NCBI RefSeq assembly: GCF_000236905.1
Contig: NC_016535.1
Coordinates: forward strand, 248,001-312,000
Reading direction: 5' to 3'
DNA from: Tetrapisispora phaffii CBS 4417
Lineage: Eukaryota; Ascomycota; Saccharomycetes; Saccharomycetales; Saccharomycetaceae
DNA: 64,000 nt
The first letter of the stretch is position 1. Each line of letters begins with the position of its first letter. Below are positions 20,197-29,382 of the stretch, in pieces. The notes beneath the pieces were generated by a model. That model ran no database searches. It saw only the letters and a program-made list of their open reading frames with translations, and was not told the DNA's origin. The position numbers and the translations under genes were made by a program.

Positions 20197-21504
20197 ATGA
20201 AAAAGTACCTTCTATTTATGGTGCATGCTCATTTGAACTTTAGAAAAGCAGAGATTGAATCATTGGCAGATTTGTTCAATATTGAAAGTATAGATTATTC
20301 GAAATATTCTGACCAGAGTCCATTTCTAATTGCCGACTTGAAAAATGATGAAGAAGCAAGCACCTGGATTAAGAGATCCATCTTAACTAAGGCAATCTAT
20401 GAATATTGGGGAGAAGGTGAGACAATGGAAGATTTGCACAAGTCAATTAAGGAACAACCTTACACCGAAAAATATATTAAAGACTACGAATTGGATTCTT
20501 TTAAATTTGAATTTGAAACTTACAAAGGTAATTCAAAAAATAATAATGTTGATAGAGTTAAACAAATAGAATCATTCAGATATTTAGATTTTAAAGGTAA
20601 AATCCGTATGAAGGATGCAAAACAGATATATACTGTTATAGAAAAATACCAACCTGTAAGTGAAAACATTGGTGGTGATAAACCAGTATACCATTATTTT
20701 GGTAGATTAGTACAAAGAAGTAACAGAAGTGCCATGGAGAAGTACGACTTAAAGAAGAGACCTTACAAAGGTACTACAAGTTTTGAAGCAGAATTATCTT
20801 TAGTGAGTGCAAATATAGCTCAGGTAAAACCAGGTACAATAATGTACGACCCATTTGCGGGCACAGGTTCATTTCTAGTTGCCGGTGGTCATTTTGGTGC
20901 TCTGGTTATCGGCTCGGATATTGATGGAAGAATGATAAGAGGTAAAGGTGCTCAAGCAAGTATCAATTCAAATTTCAAAAAATATGGCGAAAGCGAAAAG
21001 TTCTTAGATGTTATTACTATGGATTTTACACATAATGCATTAAGATCAGATCTAATGATAGATACAATTCTATGCGACCCACCTTATGGTATACGAGAGA
21101 GTATTAAAGTATTAGGTGCCAAAAATCCTGAAAAATTTGAAGGTAAAGAGGATGTAGAAATTGACGGTGAAAAGGCTTACTTAAAACGTGATTATATTCC
21201 AACCAAAAAACCATACTCATTGGATGCATTATTGGATGATCTATTGCAGTATTCTACCGAGAGACTACCTATTGGTGGCCGTTTAGCATTTTGGATGCCA
21301 ACAGCAAATGATGAAAATATTGAAACAATTGTACCAATGCATTCAAATTTGGAATTAAAATATAATTGTGTTCAAGATTTTAATAAATGGTCAAGAAGAT
21401 TATTAGTTTATATCAACAGGGGTGATGGCTACAATGGTTCTACCAATGCAGGTAAACAGAGAACATCAAATTTTAGAGACCGTTACTTTAAAAACTTCAA
21501 CTAA
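20197..21504 (+). CDS. TRM11: Trm11, catalytic subunit of tRNA m2G10 methyltransferase
   Basis: 435 residues (S. cerevisiae 433). The N-terminal THUMP-like/NFLD region is followed by a Rossmann-fold methyltransferase. Motif I is DPFAGTGSFLVAGG, near residue 219. The acidic loop is GSDIDGRM and the catalytic motif IV is DTILCDPPYGIRE near residue 294, of the N2-guanine (DPPY) type. With the Trm112 partner it makes m2G at position 10 of cytosolic tRNAs. The order next to HRP1 equals YOL124C. Upstream RRPE, Reb1 and CTCAT elements suggest co-regulation with the ribosome-biogenesis regulon. Confidence 0.95.
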   Translation: MKKYLLFMVHAHLNFRKAEIESLADLFNIESIDYSKYSDQSPFLIADLKNDEEASTWIKRSILTKAIYEYWGEGETMEDLHKSIKEQPYTEKYIKDYELDSFKFEFETYKGNSKNNNVDRVKQIESFRYLDFKGKIRMKDAKQIYTVIEKYQPVSENIGGDKPVYHYFGRLVQRSNRSAMEKYDLKKRPYKGTTSFEAELSLVSANIAQVKPGTIMYDPFAGTGSFLVAGGHFGALVIGSDIDGRMIRGKGAQASINSNFKKYGESEKFLDVITMDFTHNALRSDLMIDTILCDPPYGIRESIKVLGAKNPEKFEGKEDVEIDGEKAYLKRDYIPTKKPYSLDALLDDLLQYSTERLPIGGRLAFWMPTANDENIETIVPMHSNLELKYNCVQDFNKWSRRLLVYINRGDGYNGSTNAGKQRTSNFRDRYFKNFN

Positions 21505-21707
21505 TTTTTATCTTATTTCCTAAAAAATTTTAAAATTACAATAATGCATTCATTCTTTTAAATATATTTTATACAAAATAAATACGAAACTAATTGAAAA
21601 TAAAAGGAATAGTAATAACTACTTATGCTGAGGAAATGTAAAGATTTTTTATACTGTATTAGTACGTAAAATCAATTTGATTGTTCTTGTTTTTATTAAT
21701 GGTGCCA

Positions 21708-23318
21708 TTATGCACAGCAGGAAGAATAGAATGAACCATTCGGAGTCTCTGAATTCTTCCCTAAAGGTTTCGTTATATCGACATTGCTTGATTTCTTTGG
21801 AAATAATCTTTCAAGTGCTTCATCGATATCTTTGCCTTCATCATTTTTTTCAATGTTCTTATTTGGATTTTCTACAAGCCGATTTCGTATGGTATGTTCA
21901 TTATCTGATTCTGAATCCGAAACCATGTCATTATATTCCAGAGACTGCGATATAATTTTGCTTTTAGTACTAATCGGTGGACTTTTCCTTATTCTATTAT
22001 TCGAAAATTCACCTTCTGATTCTCTTTCTTCTGCAGGGTTGTCATCCGAGTCAAGGTCATTTAAATCTTTCAGTATTTTCGATGTATCAGCGTTTGTTTC
22101 TAGAATGCTGCTATCCACAAGTCTGTTTTCATCATCGTCACCACTTTGTTTATTTGGCAACTTTTCAATATTACTGCCAGTATTTTTGTATTCTGTATCA
22201 TCATAACAACCATGCTCAATCAAATCTTTAATAGCGATATTAAAAGTCCTCTCAACTACATTTGGCCATTTGCATGTAACTTCAAAATTGCCAGCAATCT
22301 TAACTTCGAATTTGAATTCAATTTCACTCATTTTTTCCAACACATCTTCATGTCTAACCTGTCTCTTTTTGTAGAGATCAATCTTGTTACCAATTAAGTA
22401 AAATCTAGCTTTTGACAAGTCTTCTTTGCTCATATTATCGATCGCTTCTTGCAACCAATGATCACAGCAACTTCTAAAACTTTCAATATCACAGATATCA
22501 TAAATTAAGAACACACCGTTTGATCCTTTATATAGTGTAGGAATCATAACATTTTTATACCTTTCTTGGCCAGCAGTATCCCAGGTGATACACTTGAAAA
22601 ATCTGTTATCTACATTTACTGTAGTGGTTTTAATGTCAATACCAATAGTTGATGAAGTATCTATCACTAATTCGTCTTCATTTTCACTTTCAACGTCATC
22701 ACGGTGGAATTCATCTTTCAATTTAGAACCTGAATTTGAATTTAGGGAAAGATCGAAATCCTCTGATGTCGGAGATTTCTTGTTGAAAAGTTCTTCATAA
22801 TCATTTAGACTATATCTTTTTTTGACAGAGGTCAACGATGGTTTCTTCTTAAGTCTTTTAATATTAGCATTGATGCTTCTTTTCGGTAGTTTCATTTTAT
22901 CAAATTGAAAATTTTCCTTTGCAGAACCTGATACTTCTCTCATTAATTTAAACTGGCCTTTTGTTGGTAATTCATTATAAAAACTTAGAACCATCCCTGT
23001 CTTTCCCACACCAGCATCACCTATCAAGATTATTTTAACATTTGCTGTTGTTGCAACCTCTAATGAATCGAATGATAAATTAGTTGCCGATAAATCTGAA
23101 GATGAAATTCTGTAAAAAGATGAATGTTTTCCCGTTTGATTTGATCTTAGAAAAGAATCCTTTCGACTCAACTCGCCATGTCTATCTAAAAAGGTGCTTG
23201 TGACTGAAGCTCTTTTATCCTCTACATCTGAACTAATGTTTGAGTCAGATTCAAAACTGGCAACGATAGGGACAACAGGCGAGGCCCCATTTAGTGAATA
23301 TCTCTTCTTCTTTGACAT
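21708..23318 (-). CDS. YPT11: Ypt11-like Rab GTPase with large insertions
   Basis: 536 residues from the ATG at 23318 (the TTG two codons earlier is rejected). A ~90-residue Ser-rich extension precedes the GTPase core: P-loop GDAGVGKT (100-107), switch I STIGIDIKT (about 223-231), G3 WDTAGQERY (246-254), G4 GNKIDLY. More than 100 residues are inserted between the P-loop and switch I. An acidic C-terminal extension follows, ending SSCCA, a Cys-Cys prenylation signature. S. cerevisiae Ypt11 (417 aa) binds Myo2 and promotes mitochondrial and Golgi inheritance into the bud. YNL304W lies next to RPS19B. The order here between TRM11 and TRM13 fits the merged ancestral order. Confidence 0.88.
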   Translation of the reverse strand: MSKKKRYSLNGASPVVPIVASFESDSNISSDVEDKRASVTSTFLDRHGELSRKDSFLRSNQTGKHSSFYRISSSDLSATNLSFDSLEVATTANVKIILIGDAGVGKTGMVLSFYNELPTKGQFKLMREVSGSAKENFQFDKMKLPKRSINANIKRLKKKPSLTSVKKRYSLNDYEELFNKKSPTSEDFDLSLNSNSGSKLKDEFHRDDVESENEDELVIDTSSTIGIDIKTTTVNVDNRFFKCITWDTAGQERYKNVMIPTLYKGSNGVFLIYDICDIESFRSCCDHWLQEAIDNMSKEDLSKARFYLIGNKIDLYKKRQVRHEDVLEKMSEIEFKFEVKIAGNFEVTCKWPNVVERTFNIAIKDLIEHGCYDDTEYKNTGSNIEKLPNKQSGDDDENRLVDSSILETNADTSKILKDLNDLDSDDNPAEERESEGEFSNNRIRKSPPISTKSKIISQSLEYNDMVSDSESDNEHTIRNRLVENPNKNIEKNDEGKDIDEALERLFPKKSSNVDITKPLGKNSETPNGSFYSSCCA

Positions 23319-23830
23319 TTCCAACTATTATTGAATAAACTCGTTCTTTGTATAAATTACAATTTCAAACCTTAGTCTATAACTGAATACAATTCTTCAT
23401 GTATGGCTCACTGTTTAGATTGACAAAAAAAGAGAATCAAGTTAAAGCGCAATTAAATCCTGCTATGTTAAATACTTAACCACACCCTTTTTGGTTCTGC
23501 TGCAAAGTCCTTGGTCAGATTAATTGAAGCACAGTTTTTTATTATCAAGGTGCATTACAACATATAATACAAGCAAATTACTTAATACATTGTTCAATAT
23601 ATTGAATTATTTTATTGATTTGATGATATTTTTTCTGTTGTCGAATATTATTATTATGGCAACGTTTCGGCATCGCTCTTTCTGTTATAGACACGATAAA
23701 TACACATAGTTAAGAAAAATGATATGTGTAAAGCACACAAGAGATGAGATGGACACTAATATAGTTGGTTTTATCTACTACATGTGATCGAAGGTTCTAT
23801 GCAGTATATGATTTATACAATATCGATATA
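23319..23830. other. Intergenic region YPT11-TRM13
   Basis: 512 bp between two minus-strand genes. AT-rich. A 61-codon frame at 23524-23709 has no recognisable features. No other element seen. Confidence 0.5.
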
Positions 23831-25168
23831 CTATATTCTATAGACTAAGATGGCGTTGTTTTCAAGGGTGACTTCTGATTCGCAGTATCTGATGAGCTTG
23901 ACACCAAACGTTTTCTCGTCTAATCGTGATTCCAGCCAATCGGCCCTCCCTTGATCGATTATGTTTCTCGCTTGTATACCTGCATTGAATCTTTCTTGTT
24001 CATTTAATTTCGAAAAATGGGTTTGTGCTTGGTCACCAGTCCCTGCCTTACCTGAAGTTGCCCATGGTGCAATTTTTGTCAAAGCAAGGAAAAATTGACT
24101 ATAGGTCAAAGTCTCACCAGCACTATGATTTTGGAGGATGTGTTTAATGTACGAAGGGTTTATATAAGAGTTGTGATTGCAGACGTGTCTGCAACACATT
24201 GCAATGCAAATACCTTGTAAATGGTCCTCCCTTAATTCTTTTTCATGACCAATTAAACATCTCAAAGCTAAATCTGTTGCGACACCACATAAGTGCTTTG
24301 AAATTGCGATGTACTTTTCATTGGACTTCAACACAGGGGTGATATCCAGATCCTTAATGTCAATTCTTATCCTGTCAATTTGCGGTTTATTATTGTTAGA
24401 TCTTACGCTATTAATTTCTTCTGAGTCTGCCATTATTTTTGCATCGAATTTCATCCTATTTGTTGATCTATCGATCAGAACGAAATGCGAAGTGCTATTG
24501 TCCGTGTCCGTTGTGTATTGGTTCACTTGATTGATGTAACGGGAGAGTTCTGCTCTGCCACAGCCAAACTCAATGAAATTACTATTCGACGCCGAGGTTA
24601 GGATATTGTGATCGAACATGTTTTGTATCAGAGACGACTGTTGGATTGCATGATACTTCCTACCAATGTTGTCATTCTCGTCTAATTGAGGAAACCTCTT
24701 ATCTTCCATGATTCCACTGTGTTTAATTAATTTTGGAATCACAATTTCATTCTCTTTATTGAAGTCCTTCAAGATGTTGAGTGTGGACAATATGCAATCT
24801 TGCAAAGACAAATTTGATTTCTCCTCATCGCCCTGCTCCGAATACACACCTGCATTATGATTTTCTTTGTAATACACTTCTCCATCGTTCGAGTGCAGCA
24901 CTTTACGCTTATTGCATTTCTGCAAATGCTTAGCCAATTCGAATTCCCATATAGTGTGATTGGGATCCAAGGGACACGGAACTCTCTTCCTGCTATCCGT
25001 CACAGCACCTGCAGAGGCGTCGACACCCAACAGATGCCGATGCTCCAAACAGTACCTGACGTGTTTCGACTCCTCATTTGAGGGCCTGGTCATGCCACAG
25101 CGTCTCTTTTTATTAGGAATGATATATTCACATTGTAATCTTTGCTTCTTCGGTCTTGGTTCAGTCAT
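23831..25168 (-). CDS. TRM13: Trm13 tRNA 2'-O-methyltransferase (position 4)
   Basis: 445 residues (S. cerevisiae 476). The N-terminal CCCH-type zinc finger (residues about 13-46, CEYIIPNKKRRCGMTR ... YCLEHRHLL) is followed by a CHHC U11-48K-type finger (VPCPLDPNHTIWEFELAKHL). The methyltransferase domain starts at FIEFGCGRAELSRYI near residue 199 and includes SKHLCGVATDLALRCL and CCRHVCNHNSYINP, typical of the family. Trm13 methylates the ribose at position 4 of tRNA-His, -Gly and -Pro. It matches YOL125W. A PAC element and two Reb1 cores lie upstream. Confidence 0.95.
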   Translation of the reverse strand: MTEPRPKKQRLQCEYIIPNKKRRCGMTRPSNEESKHVRYCLEHRHLLGVDASAGAVTDSRKRVPCPLDPNHTIWEFELAKHLQKCNKRKVLHSNDGEVYYKENHNAGVYSEQGDEEKSNLSLQDCILSTLNILKDFNKENEIVIPKLIKHSGIMEDKRFPQLDENDNIGRKYHAIQQSSLIQNMFDHNILTSASNSNFIEFGCGRAELSRYINQVNQYTTDTDNSTSHFVLIDRSTNRMKFDAKIMADSEEINSVRSNNNKPQIDRIRIDIKDLDITPVLKSNEKYIAISKHLCGVATDLALRCLIGHEKELREDHLQGICIAMCCRHVCNHNSYINPSYIKHILQNHSAGETLTYSQFFLALTKIAPWATSGKAGTGDQAQTHFSKLNEQERFNAGIQARNIIDQGRADWLESRLDEKTFGVKLIRYCESEVTLENNAILVYRI

Positions 25169-25354
25169 TGTGCAACAGGGAACTCAGACCGCCGACCTGT
25201 GGTTACAATGACAGCCATATGTATATGCATACTAGGGTGTGTGGGACACAGGTGCATATATACAAACACAACGTATGCACCTGACGCCTCACTCAGTAAG
25301 TATAGATCTGGCATGCTGTTACAGCATTGGGATGCGATGCGATGGTGGAGCGCT

Positions 25355-25368
25355 GCGATGAGGTGAAA
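25355..25368 (+). promoter_or_regulatory. PAC element upstream of TRM13
   Basis: GCGATGAGGTGAAA fits the PAC consensus GCGATGAGMTGARA with one deviation. PAC sites (Dot6/Tod6) sit upstream of rRNA- and tRNA-processing genes. This one is 187 bp from the TRM13 ATG. Confidence 0.6.
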
Positions 25369-25377
25369 CATTTCAGT

Positions 25378-25403
25378 TTACCCGGATACTGAAAGGCGGG
25401 TAA
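25378..25403. promoter_or_regulatory. Inverted pair of Reb1 cores
   Basis: TTACCCG (25378-25384) and CGGGTAA (25397-25403) form an inverted pair 12 bp apart between TRM13 and MDH2, directly beside the PAC element. Confidence 0.6.
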
Positions 25404-26053
25404 CACAATAGCCATTTTTGTCACCTCTGCCGTCGCAACAGTTACCCCGCCGCACAATCGGAGGCAGTTCAGACAGCGACTGCTCGATGCAGAGAATGCA
25501 TCCACCCATACAGGAGACACCCCATCGAACCGCACCAACGGAACCCGGACACATGGATAAAAGCAGAGAGGAACAGAGCCACCGACTTATCTAATCAGAG
25601 TCGAGTCCCATTGCTGCGAGAGGCTGCCATAACGCCCGCCCCGGTCCATTTGTCCAGTCATCCATCCGCCCATTCATCCGTAACCTTCTTTTAACAGCCT
25701 TGCAACGCACTGTGCTCCACGGTTGTCTCGTCCATTTGCATCACATGACGACGGCGTTTCGGCTGTTAACGACGCGCATTTCCGGTTTCCCCGACGGCCT
25801 CCGACGTTTCCGCATTAATTTGATCGGCTAATTACTTTTTTGGGCGCGGCCAAATTTGTCCTCCCTTTGACCCGTTCCATCCCCGGCTGCAACTCCCCGG
25901 GGATGGAGCACCCCGGCAGGTTCAGGCAGACGGTCATTTTGAGAAAACGGTCATTAATTTTTAAATGAAAGTCAGTGCCACAAAAATCATTTGTTACATT
26001 TAACGCCCATGCACTGCACAGCGGCTTGTCTGAATTTAGCCGCTGAGATTCTG

Positions 26054-26075
26054 GAATTCTTATATATAAGAATTC
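26054..26075. promoter_or_regulatory. 22-bp perfect palindrome containing a TATA box
   Basis: GAATTCTTATATATAAGAATTC is identical to its own reverse complement and is centred on TATATATA. It lies 97 bp upstream of the MDH2 ATG, where a yeast TATA box is expected. Confidence 0.6.
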
Positions 26076-26153
26076 TTTTTCCAGTGACTGAATTATATGT
26101 CTCACCTTCTCTTTCTATGGCAATCTTGAAAGTAAGTAAATACACATTTGTAT

Positions 26154-26172
26154 ACACACACACACACACACA
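26154..26172 (+). repeat. (AC)n microsatellite abutting the MDH2 start codon
   Basis: A pure AC repeat of 19 bases runs into the MDH2 ATG, so it forms the last part of the 5' leader. Confidence 0.9.
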
Positions 26173-27348
26173 ATGCCGGTTCCTGCCATCGAAATTATAG
26201 ATAATCCTTCAGTCGCTCACAACGACGGAGACTCCAGAAATGCAACGCGCGTTAAAGTGTCTGTGGTTGGGGCTGGTGGAGGTATTGGGCAATCGCTCTC
26301 TTTACTGTTGAAGGTGAATCTAAATAACTTGCTAGCAAATGACCCATCGGCAAATGCAAGCATAGAATTATCTCTGTTCGATGTCAATCTGGAAAACTTA
26401 AAAGGCGTCACTGCAGATTTGTCGCATATTAATAATAAAATCAGACTGCAAGTGACGGACAATTTAGCTGAAAATGTAAAGGATTCAAATTTAATCATTA
26501 TTGCTGCAGGTGTCCCAAGAAAACCAGGTATGACGAGAGATGATCTATTCAATATAAATGCAGGTATAATAAAAAATATTGCCACCGATATCAATAATGC
26601 AAATGCATGCAACTCTCAAAACAGCGGCAACTCAAGTTTTATATTGTTGATTTCAAATCCGTTGAATTCACTACTGCCAGTTTTGCAAAATTCTTTAAAT
26701 GAAAATTGGATAGGAAAATGTTTTGGTATCACTGAATTAGATTTAGTGAGGGCCTCGACGTTTTTGGAACCTTTATTGCAAAGCAATAGCGGAAACAATG
26801 CGGAAATGCCTTATATTCCAGTGATTGGTGGCCATTCCGGCGACACAATCTTGCCAGTGTTTTCACAGATCACCGCAAACAACTTCACAAGCTCACTTTA
26901 CGATCTAGTACGCGGTCCAGATTCACAGATCATAAGAAAATTGATAAATAGAGTTCAATACGGTGGTGATGAAATCGTAGAGGCTAAAAATGGTAAAGGT
27001 TCCGCTACTTTATCAATGGCCTATTCCGCTTACAGAATTGCAGAACAATTCACAGCTTTGCTCTTGAATCAAGTTAAGACGGTCGAATCAATCCTATATA
27101 CAACCATCGTGGGCAAAGACTTTGAAACCCCATTATCAACCGTAGAGGGCGCAGCGGAGTTGCATGACCAATACTTGGAACGCAGGCTAAAATTCTTTGC
27201 CACCGCCTGCACAGTAGAGAAACTATCAGGGTTAACAAAAATTGATAATAAAATTATAGGCAATCTAAACGCATTTGAAAAAGATAATCTCCTTCCAACT
27301 TGTATAGACAGTTTGCAAATTAATATCGAAAAAGGTTTAAGTTTCTAG
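26173..27348 (+). CDS. MDH2: Cytosolic malate dehydrogenase
   Basis: 391 residues (S. cerevisiae Mdh2 377). The NAD-binding motif GAGGGIGQSLSLLL is near residue 33. AAGVPRKPGMTRDDLFNINAG carries the mobile active-site loop arginines. DLVRAST carries the Asp/Arg pair, and the catalytic His is near residue 220 (GGHSGDTILP). It lacks the C-terminal SKL of peroxisomal Mdh3 and has no mitochondrial presequence. The protein begins MPVPAIEI. A proline exposed after Met removal is the Pro/N-degron used by the GID ligase to destroy Mdh2 when glucose returns. It converts malate and oxaloacetate in gluconeogenesis and the glyoxylate cycle. It matches YOL126C, next to TRM13. Confidence 0.92.
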   Translation: MPVPAIEIIDNPSVAHNDGDSRNATRVKVSVVGAGGGIGQSLSLLLKVNLNNLLANDPSANASIELSLFDVNLENLKGVTADLSHINNKIRLQVTDNLAENVKDSNLIIIAAGVPRKPGMTRDDLFNINAGIIKNIATDINNANACNSQNSGNSSFILLISNPLNSLLPVLQNSLNENWIGKCFGITELDLVRASTFLEPLLQSNSGNNAEMPYIPVIGGHSGDTILPVFSQITANNFTSSLYDLVRGPDSQIIRKLINRVQYGGDEIVEAKNGKGSATLSMAYSAYRIAEQFTALLLNQVKTVESILYTTIVGKDFETPLSTVEGAAELHDQYLERRLKFFATACTVEKLSGLTKIDNKIIGNLNAFEKDNLLPTCIDSLQINIEKGLSF

Positions 27349-27674
27349 AAATAATCCATTAAGAGAGATCCAATCACACGCACAGTCAAACGGTTCCTCC
27401 CTTCAGCCTTCTTTCTTTTTCTCTTCACATGACCTTAAATTACCACATCCCCGAATTTTCACCATCTCAACGGATTAAGGAAACAAGGAAGTTCTGGGTC
27501 TGTAATGACGAGTTACACTAAACTAAGACACAGCTACATCTATATATATAGTATCTATATACACTTATTCATATATTCTTTAAATACAATAATTCATCCT
27601 TACTTCTTTTGCATCTTCAGAAAAACATCTCTAATTGTTCAGTTTATTAACACATCAAGCAAATATACAGCCAG
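27349..27674. other. Intergenic region MDH2-BXI1
   Basis: 326 bp between two plus-strand genes. It holds a TATATATA stretch at 27541-27550 that is a plausible BXI1 TATA box. Nothing else seen. Confidence 0.5.
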
Positions 27675-28541
27675 ATGAATTCTGAATACTACTCGGGTGC
27701 CACTAGTGGCCCTTATGCAACTACCAATACAAACGATCTTCCGGACGATTTTAAATATTCAGTAAAAGTCATCTCATGTGAACCAGAAGTTAGATTGAAA
27801 TTCCAACGAAAAGTATATTCCATACTGATAATACAACTGCTCATCACATTCCTATACTCACTAGCAGTATTGAACCTGCCATACTTGCAGAATTTTATGG
27901 TCAACCACAGAGGTATATTCATACTTTCCACAATAATATCACTAGTCACTTGCATATGGTTGTCCTTTGCTCCAAACTCTAATACCGAAGATGACGATAT
28001 ATCGCAATCTTTCATGCCAAATACCGGAGATAGCACTTTGTTACAACACAGAAATTCTAAACCATGGTACCATCTAGCCTCAAAGAAGGCCCAGTTTACT
28101 GTGCTTATGATCTTCACATTCGCTGAAGCGTACTCCATGTCTATAGTCACACTGACTTATGATTCAAAAACAATATTGTCTGCTCTGCTCATCACTTTGG
28201 TTGTTGTGGTCGGTGTCACTGTCTCTTCTCTGTCACCATTGTTTCAGGTGTCAATGAACTCACTAACTTCAGTATATTACTGGCTAAATTGGGCTTTATG
28301 GTTGATGATTGGTGTGGGAATCTCTACTCTGTTCTTTGGAGGAATGGGTGGGTTTTCTAATTTGATCTTCGGTTGGTTTGGTGCTTTTGTTTTCACTATA
28401 TACTTATTCATTGATACACAATTAATTTTCAGAAAGTGTTACATCGACGATGAGATTAAATGTTGCATGATGTTATACTTGGATATTATTAACCTGTTCC
28501 TTTCCATTTTAAGGATCATGTCGAATAGCAATGAAGATTAA
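27675..28541 (+). CDS. BXI1: Bxi1, Bax-inhibitor (TMBIM) family membrane protein
   Basis: 288 residues (S. cerevisiae 297). The N-terminus is cytosolic and polar. About seven hydrophobic helices follow from residue ~50 to ~280, among them VYSILIIQLLITFLYSLAVL, GWFGAFVFTIYLFIDTQLIF and MLYLDIINLFLSILRI. The IDTQLI ... DIINLFL pattern is the conserved C-terminal TMBIM/LFG signature. The family forms pH-sensitive Ca2+ leak pathways; yeast Bxi1 is placed in ER/vacuole membranes and linked to the unfolded-protein response and cell death. It matches YNL305C and is convergent with MRPS18. Confidence 0.92.
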   Translation: MNSEYYSGATSGPYATTNTNDLPDDFKYSVKVISCEPEVRLKFQRKVYSILIIQLLITFLYSLAVLNLPYLQNFMVNHRGIFILSTIISLVTCIWLSFAPNSNTEDDDISQSFMPNTGDSTLLQHRNSKPWYHLASKKAQFTVLMIFTFAEAYSMSIVTLTYDSKTILSALLITLVVVVGVTVSSLSPLFQVSMNSLTSVYYWLNWALWLMIGVGISTLFFGGMGGFSNLIFGWFGAFVFTIYLFIDTQLIFRKCYIDDEIKCCMMLYLDIINLFLSILRIMSNSNED

Positions 28542-28694
28542 ACGTACTTCTATATAAACTACTACATTTATTATTCTAATAGTTATGTTTATTTAAATAG
28601 TTCTTTCTTTCTTTATTTATTTACAAGTTTCTATTGTTATCAACTGTATGAATGCATGAATATCTTAATTAATGGAAGAGTTTGGAGTAGTTCC

Positions 28695-29382
28695 CTACAA
28701 TCTTCTCTCTCTTGGAGATCTAACACCACCGAATTTCAATGCAGTGTTATCACTGACTCTAGAAATTGTTTTTTCTTATATTATTACCTTCTTTACCATT
28801 CAACGCAGCAGTGAACGCAGCTCTGCCTTTGCCGAAATCTTTCATCACAATTTCAATGTCTTTATCCATTAATCTTTTTTCTTGTATCATTTGAAAAACT
28901 TTTGCAGATGTCTGAAAGGCAGCTTCATATTCACCTCTTGCGGCTTTGCGGAACCCAAGACAACCTGTAGAAATACTAAACTTGACTTTGCGTGGTAGAT
29001 TATAATAGTATAAAAATTGTTCATTATAACTTTTGTCAGAATTCAATTTCATATAGTTAGTGTCTTCAACCACAGCAGAGTAAGTGAAATGAGTGTTATT
29101 CTTACCAAAAAGACAAGACAACACATATTTTACAGTCCTTTCATTAGGCTTAACTATTTTTTTCTTGCCAGACCCTGAAACAACTTGCGTTCCATTACTC
29201 TCTTCAATGGGAGTCGATATATTAGTGATATCTCTCGAGCTTGAAAGCATGTCAGAAATCCCAGCGAATAATTGTTTTTCATTGAACGCAACCTGACCAC
29301 CAGAAAACATCCTCACAGTGGCATTGTTAAACCTCGATACCTTACCGAGTAAAGGAAGATTAAGTATTTTGCCTGATAACAT
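28695..29382 (-). CDS. MRPS18: Mitochondrial ribosomal protein uS11m (Mrps18), C-terminus frameshifted
   Basis: From the ATG at 29382 (a TTG precedes it) the frame encodes 207 residues and stops at TAG 28759-28761 after IRKNNF. The N-terminus is a likely mitochondrial presequence. The S11 core includes [30 protein letters not shown] and FGKGRAAF. The conserved S11 C-terminus is missing from this frame but is present at once in the +1 frame ([15 protein letters not shown], then RERRL and a TAG at 28695-28697). Skipping one base in a run of six A restores a 228-residue protein; S. cerevisiae Mrps18 is 217. An assembly homopolymer error, a recent mutation or real frameshifting are all possible. 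The coordinates cover the full conserved product. Small-subunit platform protein; matches YNL306W. Confidence 0.85.

Larger units (their letters stand above)
25169..26172. other. GC-rich divergent promoter region TRM13-MDH2
   Basis: 1,004 bp with no gene. The section from about 25,410 to 25,930 is clearly GC-richer than the coding DNA around it, with runs such as CGCCCGCCCCGG and CCCCGGGGATG. It contains a PAC element, two Reb1 cores, a 22-bp palindrome and a CA repeat (separate entries). The short ORFs here do not look coding. Confidence 0.6.

Noticed and set aside
28759..28785. A AAA AAC in the MRPS18 frame, a -1 frameshift heptamer
   Set aside because: A -1 shift there does not lead into the frame with the conserved S11 tail; only +1 does. 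So it does not explain the anomaly.
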